A stretch of DNA of 16,527 nucleotides from an uncultured Oscillospiraceae bacterium (lineage in GTDB: Bacteria; Bacillota; Clostridia; Oscillospirales; Oscillospiraceae): the NCBI GenBank assembly GCA_934572445.1, contig CAKTLD010000031.1:1-16527 (forward strand), given 5' to 3'. Position 1 is the stretch's first letter; the number at the start of each line of letters is the position of its first letter. Under the pieces are notes generated by a model that searched no databases, was not told where the DNA came from, and worked only from the letters and a program-made list of their open reading frames with translations. Position numbers and translations under genes: made by a program. Positions 6,531 through 13,182 of the stretch are shown here, piece by piece.

Positions 6531-7715
6531 TCAGTTTATGAGCCATTCCGGCCGCGATCGCTTCTTGATGCCCGACACCACGCCCATCGCCGCGAAGAGC
6601 GTAACGATGGACGAACCGCCATAGCTGAAAAACGGCAGGGTCAGGCCGATAACAGGCAGCAGGAACAGGCACATGCCGATGTTGGCGATGGTCTGGAAAA
6701 TGAGCATCCCCGCCATGCCGACACACACCAGGCTCTCCATGCGCGAGGGCGCCTCATGCGCCACGATCAGGCAGCGGACGATGATGGCCAGCAGCAGCAG
6801 GATGACGAGTATGCAGCCAATAAAGCCCAGCTCCTCGCCGCAGACGCAGAAAATGAAATCCGTCTGCCGCTCCGGCAGGCTCCACTTAGAGGGCGACTGC
6901 GTCTGCGTGCCGTTGAAGAGTCCTTCCCCCGTAAGCCTCCCCGAGCCGAGGGCCAGCATGCCGCGCGTCTGCTGAAAGCCCTTCTTGTCCGGCTGATAGC
7001 TGTGGTCAAGAATGACCTTGATGCGGTCGTACCAGTCGCCGCGCAAAAGGCCAAACTGCCACGCGGCCAGAAAGCCGCCCACCGCGCCGCCCAGGCCGAG
7101 GAACATCCACCGCAGGGCAAAGCCCGCGGTAAACGCCATGCACACAAAGACGAACAGGTAGACAAGGCCGCTGCCCGCGTCCTTCGAGATCACATAGTAA
7201 AAAGCAAACATGAACGCCGCGTGCGCCGTGGGCTGGATAACGTTCGAAAAGCGCGTGAGATCGCGCTTTTCCGCAAGCAGCGAAAGCTGGCGCGCCAGCA
7301 GGATGATGAAGGTGATCTTCACGATCTCGGCAGGCTGAACAGTGATAGGAAAGTTCTTCAAAAAAGCGATACCAAGCTTCGCGCCGATGTCGTTCACGCC
7401 GAGCCACGCGCGATTGCCGCCGCGGTCAAGCCCAAACGGCGTGCGCAGCAGCAGGATGAAGCCAAAGTTGAAGGCCAGCAGCCATTTCCACTTCTTGCTC
7501 AGCTCCCCCACATCGACCGCCGAGAGGAAAAAGTACAGCAGTATCCCGAGGAACAGGCCAAAGCCCTGCACCGCAACATAGCGCAGCGTATTGCGAAAAT
7601 ACGTTGCGCTGGCGATAAGCACCATGCCGTAAAGCGTGGAGACCACGCACAGTGCCAGCAGCACCAGATCTGACTGGCGTACTACGTCGCTCAAAAACGC
7701 TTTGACCTTTCCCAT
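6531..7715 (-). CDS. rodA: SEDS-family peptidoglycan glycosyltransferase (RodA/FtsW)
   Basis: A 394-aa polytopic membrane protein of the SEDS family, which polymerises lipid II into glycan strands with a class B PBP. It has about ten hydrophobic segments. Family signatures are NRAWLG (101-106), QPAEIVK (127-133), SKDAGSGL (177-184), the large loop with QQTRGMLALGSGRLTGEGL (248-266) and PERQTDFIFCVCGEELGFIG (281-300), whose Asp286 matches the catalytic aspartate of RodA, and FFSYGGSS (362-369). The ATG at 7715 has AAGGAG 9 nt upstream; a GTG at 7736 overlaps that site and is rejected. No mreBCD or ftsZ/mur genes flank it. RodA is preferred over FtsW from overall resemblance, but the two cannot be separated firmly here. 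Confidence 0.88.
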   Translation of the reverse strand: MGKVKAFLSDVVRQSDLVLLALCVVSTLYGMVLIASATYFRNTLRYVAVQGFGLFLGILLYFFLSAVDVGELSKKWKWLLAFNFGFILLLRTPFGLDRGGNRAWLGVNDIGAKLGIAFLKNFPITVQPAEIVKITFIILLARQLSLLAEKRDLTRFSNVIQPTAHAAFMFAFYYVISKDAGSGLVYLFVFVCMAFTAGFALRWMFLGLGGAVGGFLAAWQFGLLRGDWYDRIKVILDHSYQPDKKGFQQTRGMLALGSGRLTGEGLFNGTQTQSPSKWSLPERQTDFIFCVCGEELGFIGCILVILLLLAIIVRCLIVAHEAPSRMESLVCVGMAGMLIFQTIANIGMCLFLLPVIGLTLPFFSYGGSSIVTLFAAMGVVSGIKKRSRPEWLIN

Positions 7716-7750
7716 GGCCTCACGCTCCTTTCGCACAAAATCTCCGAAAG

Positions 7751-7779
7751 ATTATAGCACATTTTCGTACGGCTGTAAA
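7751..7779 (-). promoter_or_regulatory. Promoter of rodA
   Basis: On the minus strand TTTACA (7774-7779), 17 bp, TATAAT (7751-7756), with the extended -10 context TGTGCTATAAT. It is 36 bp ahead of the rodA ATG and back to back with the tsaE promoter. Confidence 0.85.
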
Positions 7780-7812
7780 CGCACTTTTTCCCGCCTATTC
7801 CGAGAAAAGGAA

Positions 7813-7841
7813 TTGTAAAGCGGCCCGCACTGTGCTATACT
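7813..7841 (+). promoter_or_regulatory. Promoter of tsaE-tsaB
   Basis: TTGTAA (7813-7818), 17 bp, TATACT (7836-7841), with an extended -10 (TGTGCTATACT). It starts about 40 bp before the tsaE ATG and probably drives tsaE, tsaB and possibly upp. Confidence 0.82.
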
Positions 7842-7882
7842 GTTTATTAATATGGGATAAAATGGGGTCAGGAGGCGAAGGG

Positions 7883-8311
7883 ATGCAGTTTTTGTCGCAC
7901 AGCGCGGAGGAGACCGAACGCTTCGGCGAAATGCTCGCGCATGAACTGCGCGGCGGCGATGTGCTGGCCTTCACTGGCACGCTCGGCATGGGCAAGACCG
8001 CCTTCACGCGCGGGCTTGCGCGCGGCCTCGGCTGCCGCGGGCGCGTTACGAGCCCGACGTTCACCATCGTCAACGAGTATGGTGGAAAAACGCCCCTCTT
8101 CCATTTTGATATGTACCGTCTCGGCTCGTCGGAGGAGCTGTTCGACATCGGCTGGGACGATTATCTTGCCCGCGGCGGCGTGTGTGCCGTGGAATGGAGC
8201 GAGCGCGTTTCCGACGCGCTGCCGGAGGACACGATCTTCGTCGATATCGCGCGCGGCGAAGAAGGCGAGAATTCGCGCGTCATCACGGTCACAGGAGGAA
8301 GATTTGCATGA
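7883..8311 (+). CDS. tsaE: tRNA t6A biosynthesis ATPase TsaE
   Basis: A 142-aa P-loop ATPase that cycles the TsaB-TsaD complex during threonylcarbamoylation of A37 in ANN-reading tRNAs. Walker A is GTLGMGKT (32-39). Other family blocks are VTSPTFTIVNEY (55-66), HFDMYRL (74-80) and the C-terminal VEWSER (103-108). The usual length is 135-160 aa. AGGAGG (7870-7875) lies 7 nt before the chosen ATG; in-frame upstream starts lack such spacing. The stop overlaps the tsaB start as ATGA, so the two are translationally coupled. Confidence 0.94.
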   Translation: MQFLSHSAEETERFGEMLAHELRGGDVLAFTGTLGMGKTAFTRGLARGLGCRGRVTSPTFTIVNEYGGKTPLFHFDMYRLGSSEELFDIGWDDYLARGGVCAVEWSERVSDALPEDTIFVDIARGEEGENSRVITVTGGRFA

Positions 8312-9009
8312 AGATCCTTGCTCTGGAGACCTCGGCCAAAAGCGTCTCCTGCGCCGTCGTGGAAGACGGCGCGCCGCTCGCCTCCGCCTATCAGTGCACG
8401 GGGCTGACACACAGCAGGACGCTGCTGCCGATGGTGGACGCGATGCTGAAAAACGCCGAGCTGACGCTTGAAGAGATCGATGCCATTGCCATTGCGGCGG
8501 GCCCCGGCTCTTTTACGGGCCTGCGCATCGGCATTGCATCGGTCAAGGGTCTTGCCTGGGCAGCGGACAAGCCGTGCCTCGGCGTTTCGACGCTGGAGGC
8601 AATGGCGGAAAATATTGCGCATTTAGACGGATTGATCGTCGGCGCGATGGACGCACGGAGGAGTCAGGTCTACAACGCCGTCTTTGAAGCGAAGGACGGC
8701 GCGCTGACACGCCTTTGCCCTGACCGTGCGATCTCGCTCGAGGACCTCACGCGGGAGCTTTCGGATGAAACGCGGCACATCACCGTCCTCGGCGACGGCG
8801 GCGCCCTGTGCTGGCACTATTTGACGGAACACGGCGTCGGGTGCTCGCTCGCGCCCGCGGCGCTGCTCTATCAGAACGCCGTCGGCGTCGGCCTTGCGGC
8901 CGGACGGGCCTATGAGCGCGGCGAGGCGGTCAGCGCGCAGGGGCTGCTGCCCGTCTACCTCCGCCCCGCACAGGCCGAGCGTCTGAGAAGCGAAAAGGCT
9001 GATCTGTGA
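8308..9009 (+). CDS. tsaB: tRNA t6A biosynthesis scaffold protein TsaB
   Basis: A 233-aa ASKHA-fold protein, the inactive paralogue that binds TsaD and TsaE in t6A synthesis. It starts MKILALETSAKS (1-12) and carries the family block GPGSFTGLRIG (65-75), VSTLEAMA (93-100), MDARRSQVY (114-122) and the C-terminal PVYLRPAQAE. AGGAGG (8293-8298) lies 9 nt before the ATG inside the end of tsaE. In many Firmicutes tsaB is followed by rimI and tsaD, but here upp follows 48 nt later. No terminator is seen between tsaB and upp. Confidence 0.93.
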   Translation: MKILALETSAKSVSCAVVEDGAPLASAYQCTGLTHSRTLLPMVDAMLKNAELTLEEIDAIAIAAGPGSFTGLRIGIASVKGLAWAADKPCLGVSTLEAMAENIAHLDGLIVGAMDARRSQVYNAVFEAKDGALTRLCPDRAISLEDLTRELSDETRHITVLGDGGALCWHYLTEHGVGCSLAPAALLYQNAVGVGLAAGRAYERGEAVSAQGLLPVYLRPAQAERLRSEKADL

Positions 9010-9057
9010 GCAAACAACATTCACATACATCATTTTATTTTAATGGAGGTCAAAGCA

Positions 9058-9702
9058 ATGGAAGCCAAATTCAACGAGAAAGTACACATCATGAACCACC
9101 CCCTCGTCGCCCACAAGCTGACCATCATGCGCGATGAAAACACCAGCGTCAAGGATTTCCGCGAGCTCGTGTCCGAGATCGGCATGCTCATCACCTACGA
9201 GGCCACGCGCGACCTCCCGCTGACCACCAAGCACATCAAGACCCCCATCTGCGAGATGGACGCCCCCACGCTCGCGGGCAAGAAGTTCGTCGTCGTCCCC
9301 ATCCTGCGCGCAGGTCTCGGTCTTGTTGACGGCGTGCTGCGCATGGTTCCCTCCGCTCGCGTGGGCCACATCGGCATGTACCGCGATGAAGAGACGCTCG
9401 AGCCTCACCCCTATTTCTGCAAGATGCCCAAGGACGTGGCCGAGCGCGACGTACTGATCGTTGACCCGATGCTCGCCACCGGCGGCTCCGCATGCGAGGC
9501 GATCGGCGAAATGGTCAAGCGCGGCTGCAAGCACATCACGCTCATGGTCCTTGTCGCCGCCCCCGAGGGCATCAAGGCCGTGCAGGAAAAGTTCCCCGAT
9601 GTGAACATCTACGCCGGCGCGCTCGACGATCACCTCAACGAGCACGGCTATATCGTCCCCGGCCTCGGTGACGCCGGCGACCGTATCTTCGGCACGAAAT
9701 AA
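9058..9702 (+). CDS. upp: Uracil phosphoribosyltransferase
   Basis: A 214-aa enzyme that turns uracil and PRPP into UMP (pyrimidine salvage). Visible are FREL (34-37), [12 protein letters not shown] (81-92), YRDEET (108-113), the PRPP-binding [14 protein letters not shown] (132-145) and the uracil-binding C-terminus [16 protein letters not shown] (198-213). Length matches Upp (208-215 aa). An in-frame ATG at 9043 lies ahead of the ribosome binding site GGAGG (9045-9049), so the start at 9058 (8-nt spacing) is preferred. The ~48-bp gap after tsaB is AT-rich for this genome and might hold a weak promoter, but no clear -35/-10 pair is seen. Confidence 0.95.
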   Translation: MEAKFNEKVHIMNHPLVAHKLTIMRDENTSVKDFRELVSEIGMLITYEATRDLPLTTKHIKTPICEMDAPTLAGKKFVVVPILRAGLGLVDGVLRMVPSARVGHIGMYRDEETLEPHPYFCKMPKDVAERDVLIVDPMLATGGSACEAIGEMVKRGCKHITLMVLVAAPEGIKAVQEKFPDVNIYAGALDDHLNEHGYIVPGLGDAGDRIFGTK

Positions 9703-9705
9703 CTT

Positions 9706-9735
9706 CAATGAAACCGGCTTGCGCCGCTTTCATTG
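9706..9735. terminator. Hairpin after upp, without a T tract
   Basis: CAATGAAACCGGC (9706-9718) pairs at 12 of 13 positions with GCCGCTTTCATTG (9723-9735), loop TTGC. It begins 4 nt past the upp stop, where a terminator is expected, but no run of T follows on either strand. It could be a processing or 3'-end stabilising hairpin, or the outer edge of the adjacent repeat. Confidence 0.45.
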
Positions 9736-9744
9736 AGAAAGATT

Positions 9745-9920
9745 CGCGCCGCTCTGTGCCTCGTTGTCTGCACAAGCAGACAATTCGACACTCGCTTTGC
9801 GCAAAGAGTAATTCCTGACGCACACACCCCAGGGTGGCTTCTCTTGCCGCTGCGCGGCAATTCACCTTCTGTCGTCAGGAATTACGATTTTAATTGTTTT
9901 CCGCCTGCGGGCGGAAAACA
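9745..9920 (-). repeat. Structured intergenic repeat, copy 2 (inverted relative to copy 1)
   Basis: This fills most of the 326-bp gap between upp and the PrsA-like gene. Hairpins on plus coordinates are as follows. I: 9895-9905 with 9910-9920, an 11-bp stem; its loop reads CGCA on the minus strand as in copy 1. II: 9844-9850 with 9854-9860. III: 9825-9836. IV: TTGTCTGC (9764-9771) with GCAGACAA (9776-9783). Hairpins II and III are enclosed by a perfect 12-bp inverted repeat, TAATTCCTGACG (9809-9820) and its complement (9873-9884), giving a 76-bp closed unit. The rest of the gap holds the post-upp hairpin and the prsA promoter. Confidence 0.8.
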
Positions 9921-9947
9921 GTACGAAGAATCTTCACAATTTTGTCA

Positions 9948-9976
9948 TTGCATTTCTGTGAGCTTTTCGTTATAAT
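9948..9976 (+). promoter_or_regulatory. Promoter of the PrsA-like gene
   Basis: TTGCAT (9948-9953), 17 bp, TATAAT (9971-9976). It is 52 bp ahead of the ATG at 10029 and just outside repeat copy 2. Confidence 0.8.
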
Positions 9977-10028
9977 AATCGGGATTTCCCGCGCAATACC
10001 CCATTAATTGAGAGGACTGAACAAACAA

Positions 10029-11474
10029 ATGAGTGCATCCAGAGAAAAGAAGACCCGTCAGGAGCAGCTTGCCAGCGGCTATGTTGACCCCAAGGCCAAG
10101 CGCGAGCAGGAGGAAAAGGCCAAGGCCCGCCGCAGCAGCATCCTTTACATCGCCGTTGCCGTCACCTTTGTTGTGGTCGCCGCCGTTGTCATCGTCGCCA
10201 ACTCCAAGGTGATCGAGCGCAATGCTGACGCGGTCACCATCGGCAGCGAGACCTATACCGCCGCTGACGTGGATTACTACTACTACACGAACTACAGCAG
10301 CTTTGTCCGCAAGAACGCCAACTACCTGAGCATCTTCGGTCTGGACACCAGCAAGTCGCTCAAGGAGCAGGACTGCGTCGTCACGGACGGCGGTACCTGG
10401 TACGACTATTTCCGCGATCAGGCGCTCAGCAGCCTGAAATCCTATGCGCTGCTGGCGCAGAAGGCGGAGGCTGAGGGCTTTGACGGCAGCGAGTATGTTG
10501 CGCAGTCTGTGGAGCAGACCTACGCCGATCTCGACACCTATGCCGCTGCGAACAACTACTCCCGCTCCCAGTACATCACGGCCGTCTGCGGCCCGCTGGT
10601 AAATGAGAAGGTCTTCGACCGCAACATCCGCATGATCGCGCTGGCCGAGGCGTACTCCAACAGCTACTCCGACTCTCTCTCCTACACCGATGCCGAGGTG
10701 CAGGCCGCCTACGATGCCGACCCCAAGAGCTATCAGAGCGCCGACATCGAGTACATTCTCTTTACCTCCAGCGCCGCCGATGACGCAACCGATGAGGAGA
10801 AGGCCGCCGCCGTGGAAGAGGCCAAGCAGCAGGCTGAAACCGCGCTGGAGCGCTTTGCACAGGGCGAGAGCTTCGACGCCATTGGCGAAGACATGGGCGG
10901 TACCTATAACCATGTCGCCAACGCCGGCAACGGCACCTCCGAAATGATGACCTGGGCGTTTGACGACGCGCGTCAGGAGGGTGACACCACCGTGGTCGCC
11001 TACAGCGAGACCGGCTATTACGCCGTGCTCTTCCACTCCCGCAGCCGCAACGACTATCATCCCGTTACTGTCCGCCACATTCTTGTCTCCGATGAGGATA
11101 CGGCCAAGGATATCCTCCAGCAGTACAATGACGGTGAGAAGACCGAGGAGGCCTTTGCCGTTCTCGCCGCCGCCAACTCCACCGATTCCAACACGGCCAG
11201 TTCCGGCGGTCTGCTCTCCAATGTCTACAAGGGCCAGACGGTCGCCTCCTTCGAAAACTGGTGCTTCGATTCCGCGCGCCAGCCGGGCGATGTGGAGATC
11301 GTTGAGTCGAGCTACGGCTTCCATGTCATGTACTTCGTCGAGACCAATCCTCAGCCCTACTGGTACTACAAGGCTGATCTTGATCTCAAGAACGACGCTT
11401 ACAACGAGTGGTACACCGGTATCACCGACGGCGTTGAAGCCGAGCAGCTCAGCGGCATGAAGTACGTCGGCTGA
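10029..11474 (+). CDS. Membrane-anchored parvulin-type peptidyl-prolyl isomerase (PrsA-like foldase)
   Basis: A 481-aa protein with a charged cytoplasmic N-terminus (1-35), one membrane anchor (~37-57) and a long extracellular part. It would help exported proteins fold at the membrane-wall interface. Residues ~70-220 resemble a SurA/PrsA-type helical chaperone region. A divergent rotamase-like unit spans ~235-340 (QSADIEYILFTSS ... GYYAVLFHSRS). A canonical parvulin domain spans ~344-438, with VRHILVS, SSGGLLSNVYKGQ and SSYGFHVMYF. No lipobox follows the anchor, unlike Bacillus PrsA. Tyr, Ala and Asp are abundant. The ATG at 10029 is preferred; AGAGGA lies 12 nt upstream, a rather long spacing, and a TTG at 10008 is the alternative. 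It has its own promoter and terminator. Confidence 0.85.
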   Translation: MSASREKKTRQEQLASGYVDPKAKREQEEKAKARRSSILYIAVAVTFVVVAAVVIVANSKVIERNADAVTIGSETYTAADVDYYYYTNYSSFVRKNANYLSIFGLDTSKSLKEQDCVVTDGGTWYDYFRDQALSSLKSYALLAQKAEAEGFDGSEYVAQSVEQTYADLDTYAAANNYSRSQYITAVCGPLVNEKVFDRNIRMIALAEAYSNSYSDSLSYTDAEVQAAYDADPKSYQSADIEYILFTSSAADDATDEEKAAAVEEAKQQAETALERFAQGESFDAIGEDMGGTYNHVANAGNGTSEMMTWAFDDARQEGDTTVVAYSETGYYAVLFHSRSRNDYHPVTVRHILVSDEDTAKDILQQYNDGEKTEEAFAVLAAANSTDSNTASSGGLLSNVYKGQTVASFENWCFDSARQPGDVEIVESSYGFHVMYFVETNPQPYWYYKADLDLKNDAYNEWYTGITDGVEAEQLSGMKYVG

Positions 11475-11494
11475 TCTTTCCCCGTTTGACCACG

Positions 11495-11525
11495 AAAAGC
11501 TGCCGGTCGATGACCGGCAGCTTTT
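11495..11525 (+). terminator. Terminator of the PrsA-like gene
   Basis: AAAAGCTGCCGGTC (11495-11508) pairs perfectly with 11512-11525 around the loop GAT, ending in TTTT. It starts about 20 nt past the stop codon. Confidence 0.9.
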
Positions 11526-11557
11526 ACCTTTTGGATCTGATCTTTGAGGACAACGCT

Positions 11558-12289
11558 ATGGACAATCAATTCTTACGCACGCAAATGCTGCTCGGCGGCG
11601 ACGCGATGGCGCGTCTCGGGCGCAGCCATGTGGCTGTGTTCGGTCTCGGCGGCGTCGGCAGCTACGCCGTCGAGGCGCTGGTGCGCTCGGGTATCGGCGA
11701 GCTGACGCTCATCGACGACGATACGGTGAGCCCCACGAACCTGAACCGCCAGCTCGAAGCGCTGCACTCCACCGTCGGCCAGCCGAAGACCGACGCTGTC
11801 GCCGCGCGCTGCCGCGACATCAATCCCGACGTACACCTCCACCCCATCTGTGCACGCTACGATGCGGCGCACCGCGAGGATTTTTTTACCGCGCGCTATG
11901 ACTACATCATCGACGCGATCGACACGGTGTCGAGCAAGCTCGACCTCATCGAGACCGCGCTCGCGCGCGGCATCCCCATCCTTTCCGCGCTGGGCACCGG
12001 CAACAAGACCGACCCGACGCTGCTGCGCATCGACGACATCTCCAAGACCTACAACTGCTCGCTCGCGCGCGTAATGCGCAAAGAGCTGCGCGCACGCGGC
12101 GTGAAACATCTGCGCGTGCTCTTCTCCCCCGAGCTGCCCGCCGCGCCCGAAGCACTGGAGACTCCCCCGCCGGGCCGCCGCAGCGTTCCGGCAAGCCTTA
12201 CCTGGGTGCCGGGCTGCGCGGGGCTGATGATGGCGGGCGACGTGATCCTCACGCTCGCCGGATATGAGAAAGAAGGCGGCAGCGCATGA
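11558..12289 (+). CDS. tcdA: tRNA threonylcarbamoyladenosine dehydratase (ct6A cyclase)
   Basis: A 243-aa E1/ThiF-fold ATP-dependent enzyme, the TcdA/CsdL/YgdL family, which cyclises t6A37 of tRNA to ct6A. It has the nucleotide-binding GLGGVGS (29-35), the acidic strand end LIDDDTV (51-57), NLNRQ (61-65), DAIDTVSSK (119-127), LGTGNKTDP (145-153) and a late VPGCAGLMMAG block. Length matches the family (~240-270). GAGGA lies 7 nt before the ATG at 11558; the in-frame sequence upstream runs through the preceding terminator, so longer starts are unlikely. The DUF554 gene overlaps its stop as ATGA. No promoter stands out in the short gap after the terminator. It acts on the product of the pathway to which TsaE and TsaB belong. 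Confidence 0.9.
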   Translation: MDNQFLRTQMLLGGDAMARLGRSHVAVFGLGGVGSYAVEALVRSGIGELTLIDDDTVSPTNLNRQLEALHSTVGQPKTDAVAARCRDINPDVHLHPICARYDAAHREDFFTARYDYIIDAIDTVSSKLDLIETALARGIPILSALGTGNKTDPTLLRIDDISKTYNCSLARVMRKELRARGVKHLRVLFSPELPAAPEALETPPPGRRSVPASLTWVPGCAGLMMAGDVILTLAGYEKEGGSA

Positions 12290-12972
12290 TCCTGACCGGT
12301 ACACTTGTCAATTCCGCCGCCATCATCGCCGGCAGCGTCGTGGGCGTGCTGTTGGGGCGCTTCATTCCCCGGCGCCTCAGCTCCGCCGTAGAAAAGGGCG
12401 TGGCGCTGTGCGTGCTCTATATCGGCGTGGACGGGATGCTCGCTGGTGAAAACACACTTGTCGCCATCCTTTCCATCGTGCTCGGCGCACTGATTGGCGA
12501 GGGCCTGCGCCTCGACGACCGCGTGCACCAGCTGGGCGAGTGGGTGGAGCGCAAATTCGGCGGCAGGCAGTCGAAGACCTCTCTTTCCGAGGGCTTTGTC
12601 TCCGCATCGCTCCTCTTCTGCGTGGGCGCGATGGCCATTATGGGCGCGCTGGACTCCGGCCTGACGCTCGATCATTCCACGCTATACGCCAAATCCACGC
12701 TCGACGGCATCACCTCCATCGTCTACTCCTCCACTATGGGCATCGGCGTGGCGCTTTCGGCGCTGCCGGTACTGTTGTATCAGGGGCTGATCGCACTTGG
12801 CGCGTCGGTCATTCAGCCGTATCTGACCGCTGACGTCATTCTGGAGATGAAGTGCGTCGGCTCGATCCTGATCCTCGGCCTGTCGCTCAATATGCTGGGG
12901 CTGACGAAGCTGAAGGTGATGAATTATGTCCCCGCCGTATTCCTGCCGATCCTGCTGTGCAGATTTCTGTGA
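12286..12972 (+). CDS. DUF554 family integral membrane protein (YdfK/YqgA-like)
   Basis: A 228-aa polytopic membrane protein of unknown function. The start (TGTLVNSAAIIAGSVVGVLLG, residues 4-24, a membrane segment), FCVGAMAIMGALDSGL (111-126) and the KSTLDGITSIVYSSTMGIGV stretch (136-155) are typical of DUF554. About seven or eight hydrophobic segments are seen. Its ATG overlaps the tcdA stop (ATGA), so it is translationally coupled to tcdA, and a strong terminator follows. No transport substrate is known for the family; the coupling to tcdA is context only. Confidence 0.85.
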   Translation: MILTGTLVNSAAIIAGSVVGVLLGRFIPRRLSSAVEKGVALCVLYIGVDGMLAGENTLVAILSIVLGALIGEGLRLDDRVHQLGEWVERKFGGRQSKTSLSEGFVSASLLFCVGAMAIMGALDSGLTLDHSTLYAKSTLDGITSIVYSSTMGIGVALSALPVLLYQGLIALGASVIQPYLTADVILEMKCVGSILILGLSLNMLGLTKLKVMNYVPAVFLPILLCRFL

Positions 12973-12974
12973 TC

Positions 12975-13006
12975 AAAAGCGCTCCGCCGGAGCGGAGCGC
13001 TTTTTT
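12975..13006 (+). terminator. Terminator of tcdA-DUF554
   Basis: AAAAGCGCTCCGC (12975-12987) pairs with 12992-13004 around the loop CGGA and ends in six T residues (13001-13006). It follows the stop codon by 2 nt. Confidence 0.93.
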
Positions 13007-13049
13007 CGCGCAAGTGTTAAAAAATTGTGACGAATTTATGAACATTTGA

Positions 13050-13078
13050 TTGACTTTATTTGTGCAGACTGGTAGAAT
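13050..13078 (+). promoter_or_regulatory. Promoter of the 2-hydroxyacyl-CoA dehydratase operon
   Basis: TTGACT (13050-13055), 17 bp, TAGAAT (13073-13078) in an AT-rich island. The predicted start is near 13085, leaving a leader of about 100 nt. Confidence 0.75.
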
Positions 13079-13099
13079 TGTCATAATAGGGTGAATTGT

Positions 13100-13150
13100 G
13101 GGGAAACTGCGCCTTCGGCGCGGCTGGCTTTGCGAGACGCCGCGGACCCC
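13100..13150 (+). promoter_or_regulatory. Structured leader of the dehydratase operon with overlapping hairpins
   Basis: GCGCC (13109-13113) can pair with GGCGC (13117-13121), while CGCGGC (13119-13124) can instead pair with GCCGCG (13139-13144); the two share bases 13119-13121. GGGG (13100-13103) can close the whole with CCCC (13147-13150). The two hairpins exclude each other, a layout seen in switch-like leaders. The ribosome binding site is about 19 nt further on. No known riboswitch class is recognised. Confidence 0.35.
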
Positions 13151-13182
13151 TTTGCGAAATAACACACTGGGAGGACTTCCTG

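Noticed and set aside
6357..7673. 438-codon plus-strand frame through the repeat and opposite rodA
   Set aside because: It begins inside the intergenic repeat, crosses a strong terminator and is antisense to a convincing SEDS protein.
7716..7736. GTG start for rodA, 7 codons upstream
   Set aside because: It lies at the AAGGAG ribosome binding site that suits the ATG at 7715.
9010..9057. Separate promoter for upp
   Set aside because: The gap is AT-rich but no -35/-10 pair with acceptable spacing can be drawn; co-transcription with tsaE-tsaB is equally likely.
6303..9920. The repeat pair as a CRISPR array
   Set aside because: There are only two copies 3.3 kb apart, inverted, with multi-hairpin structure and no regular spacers or cas genes.
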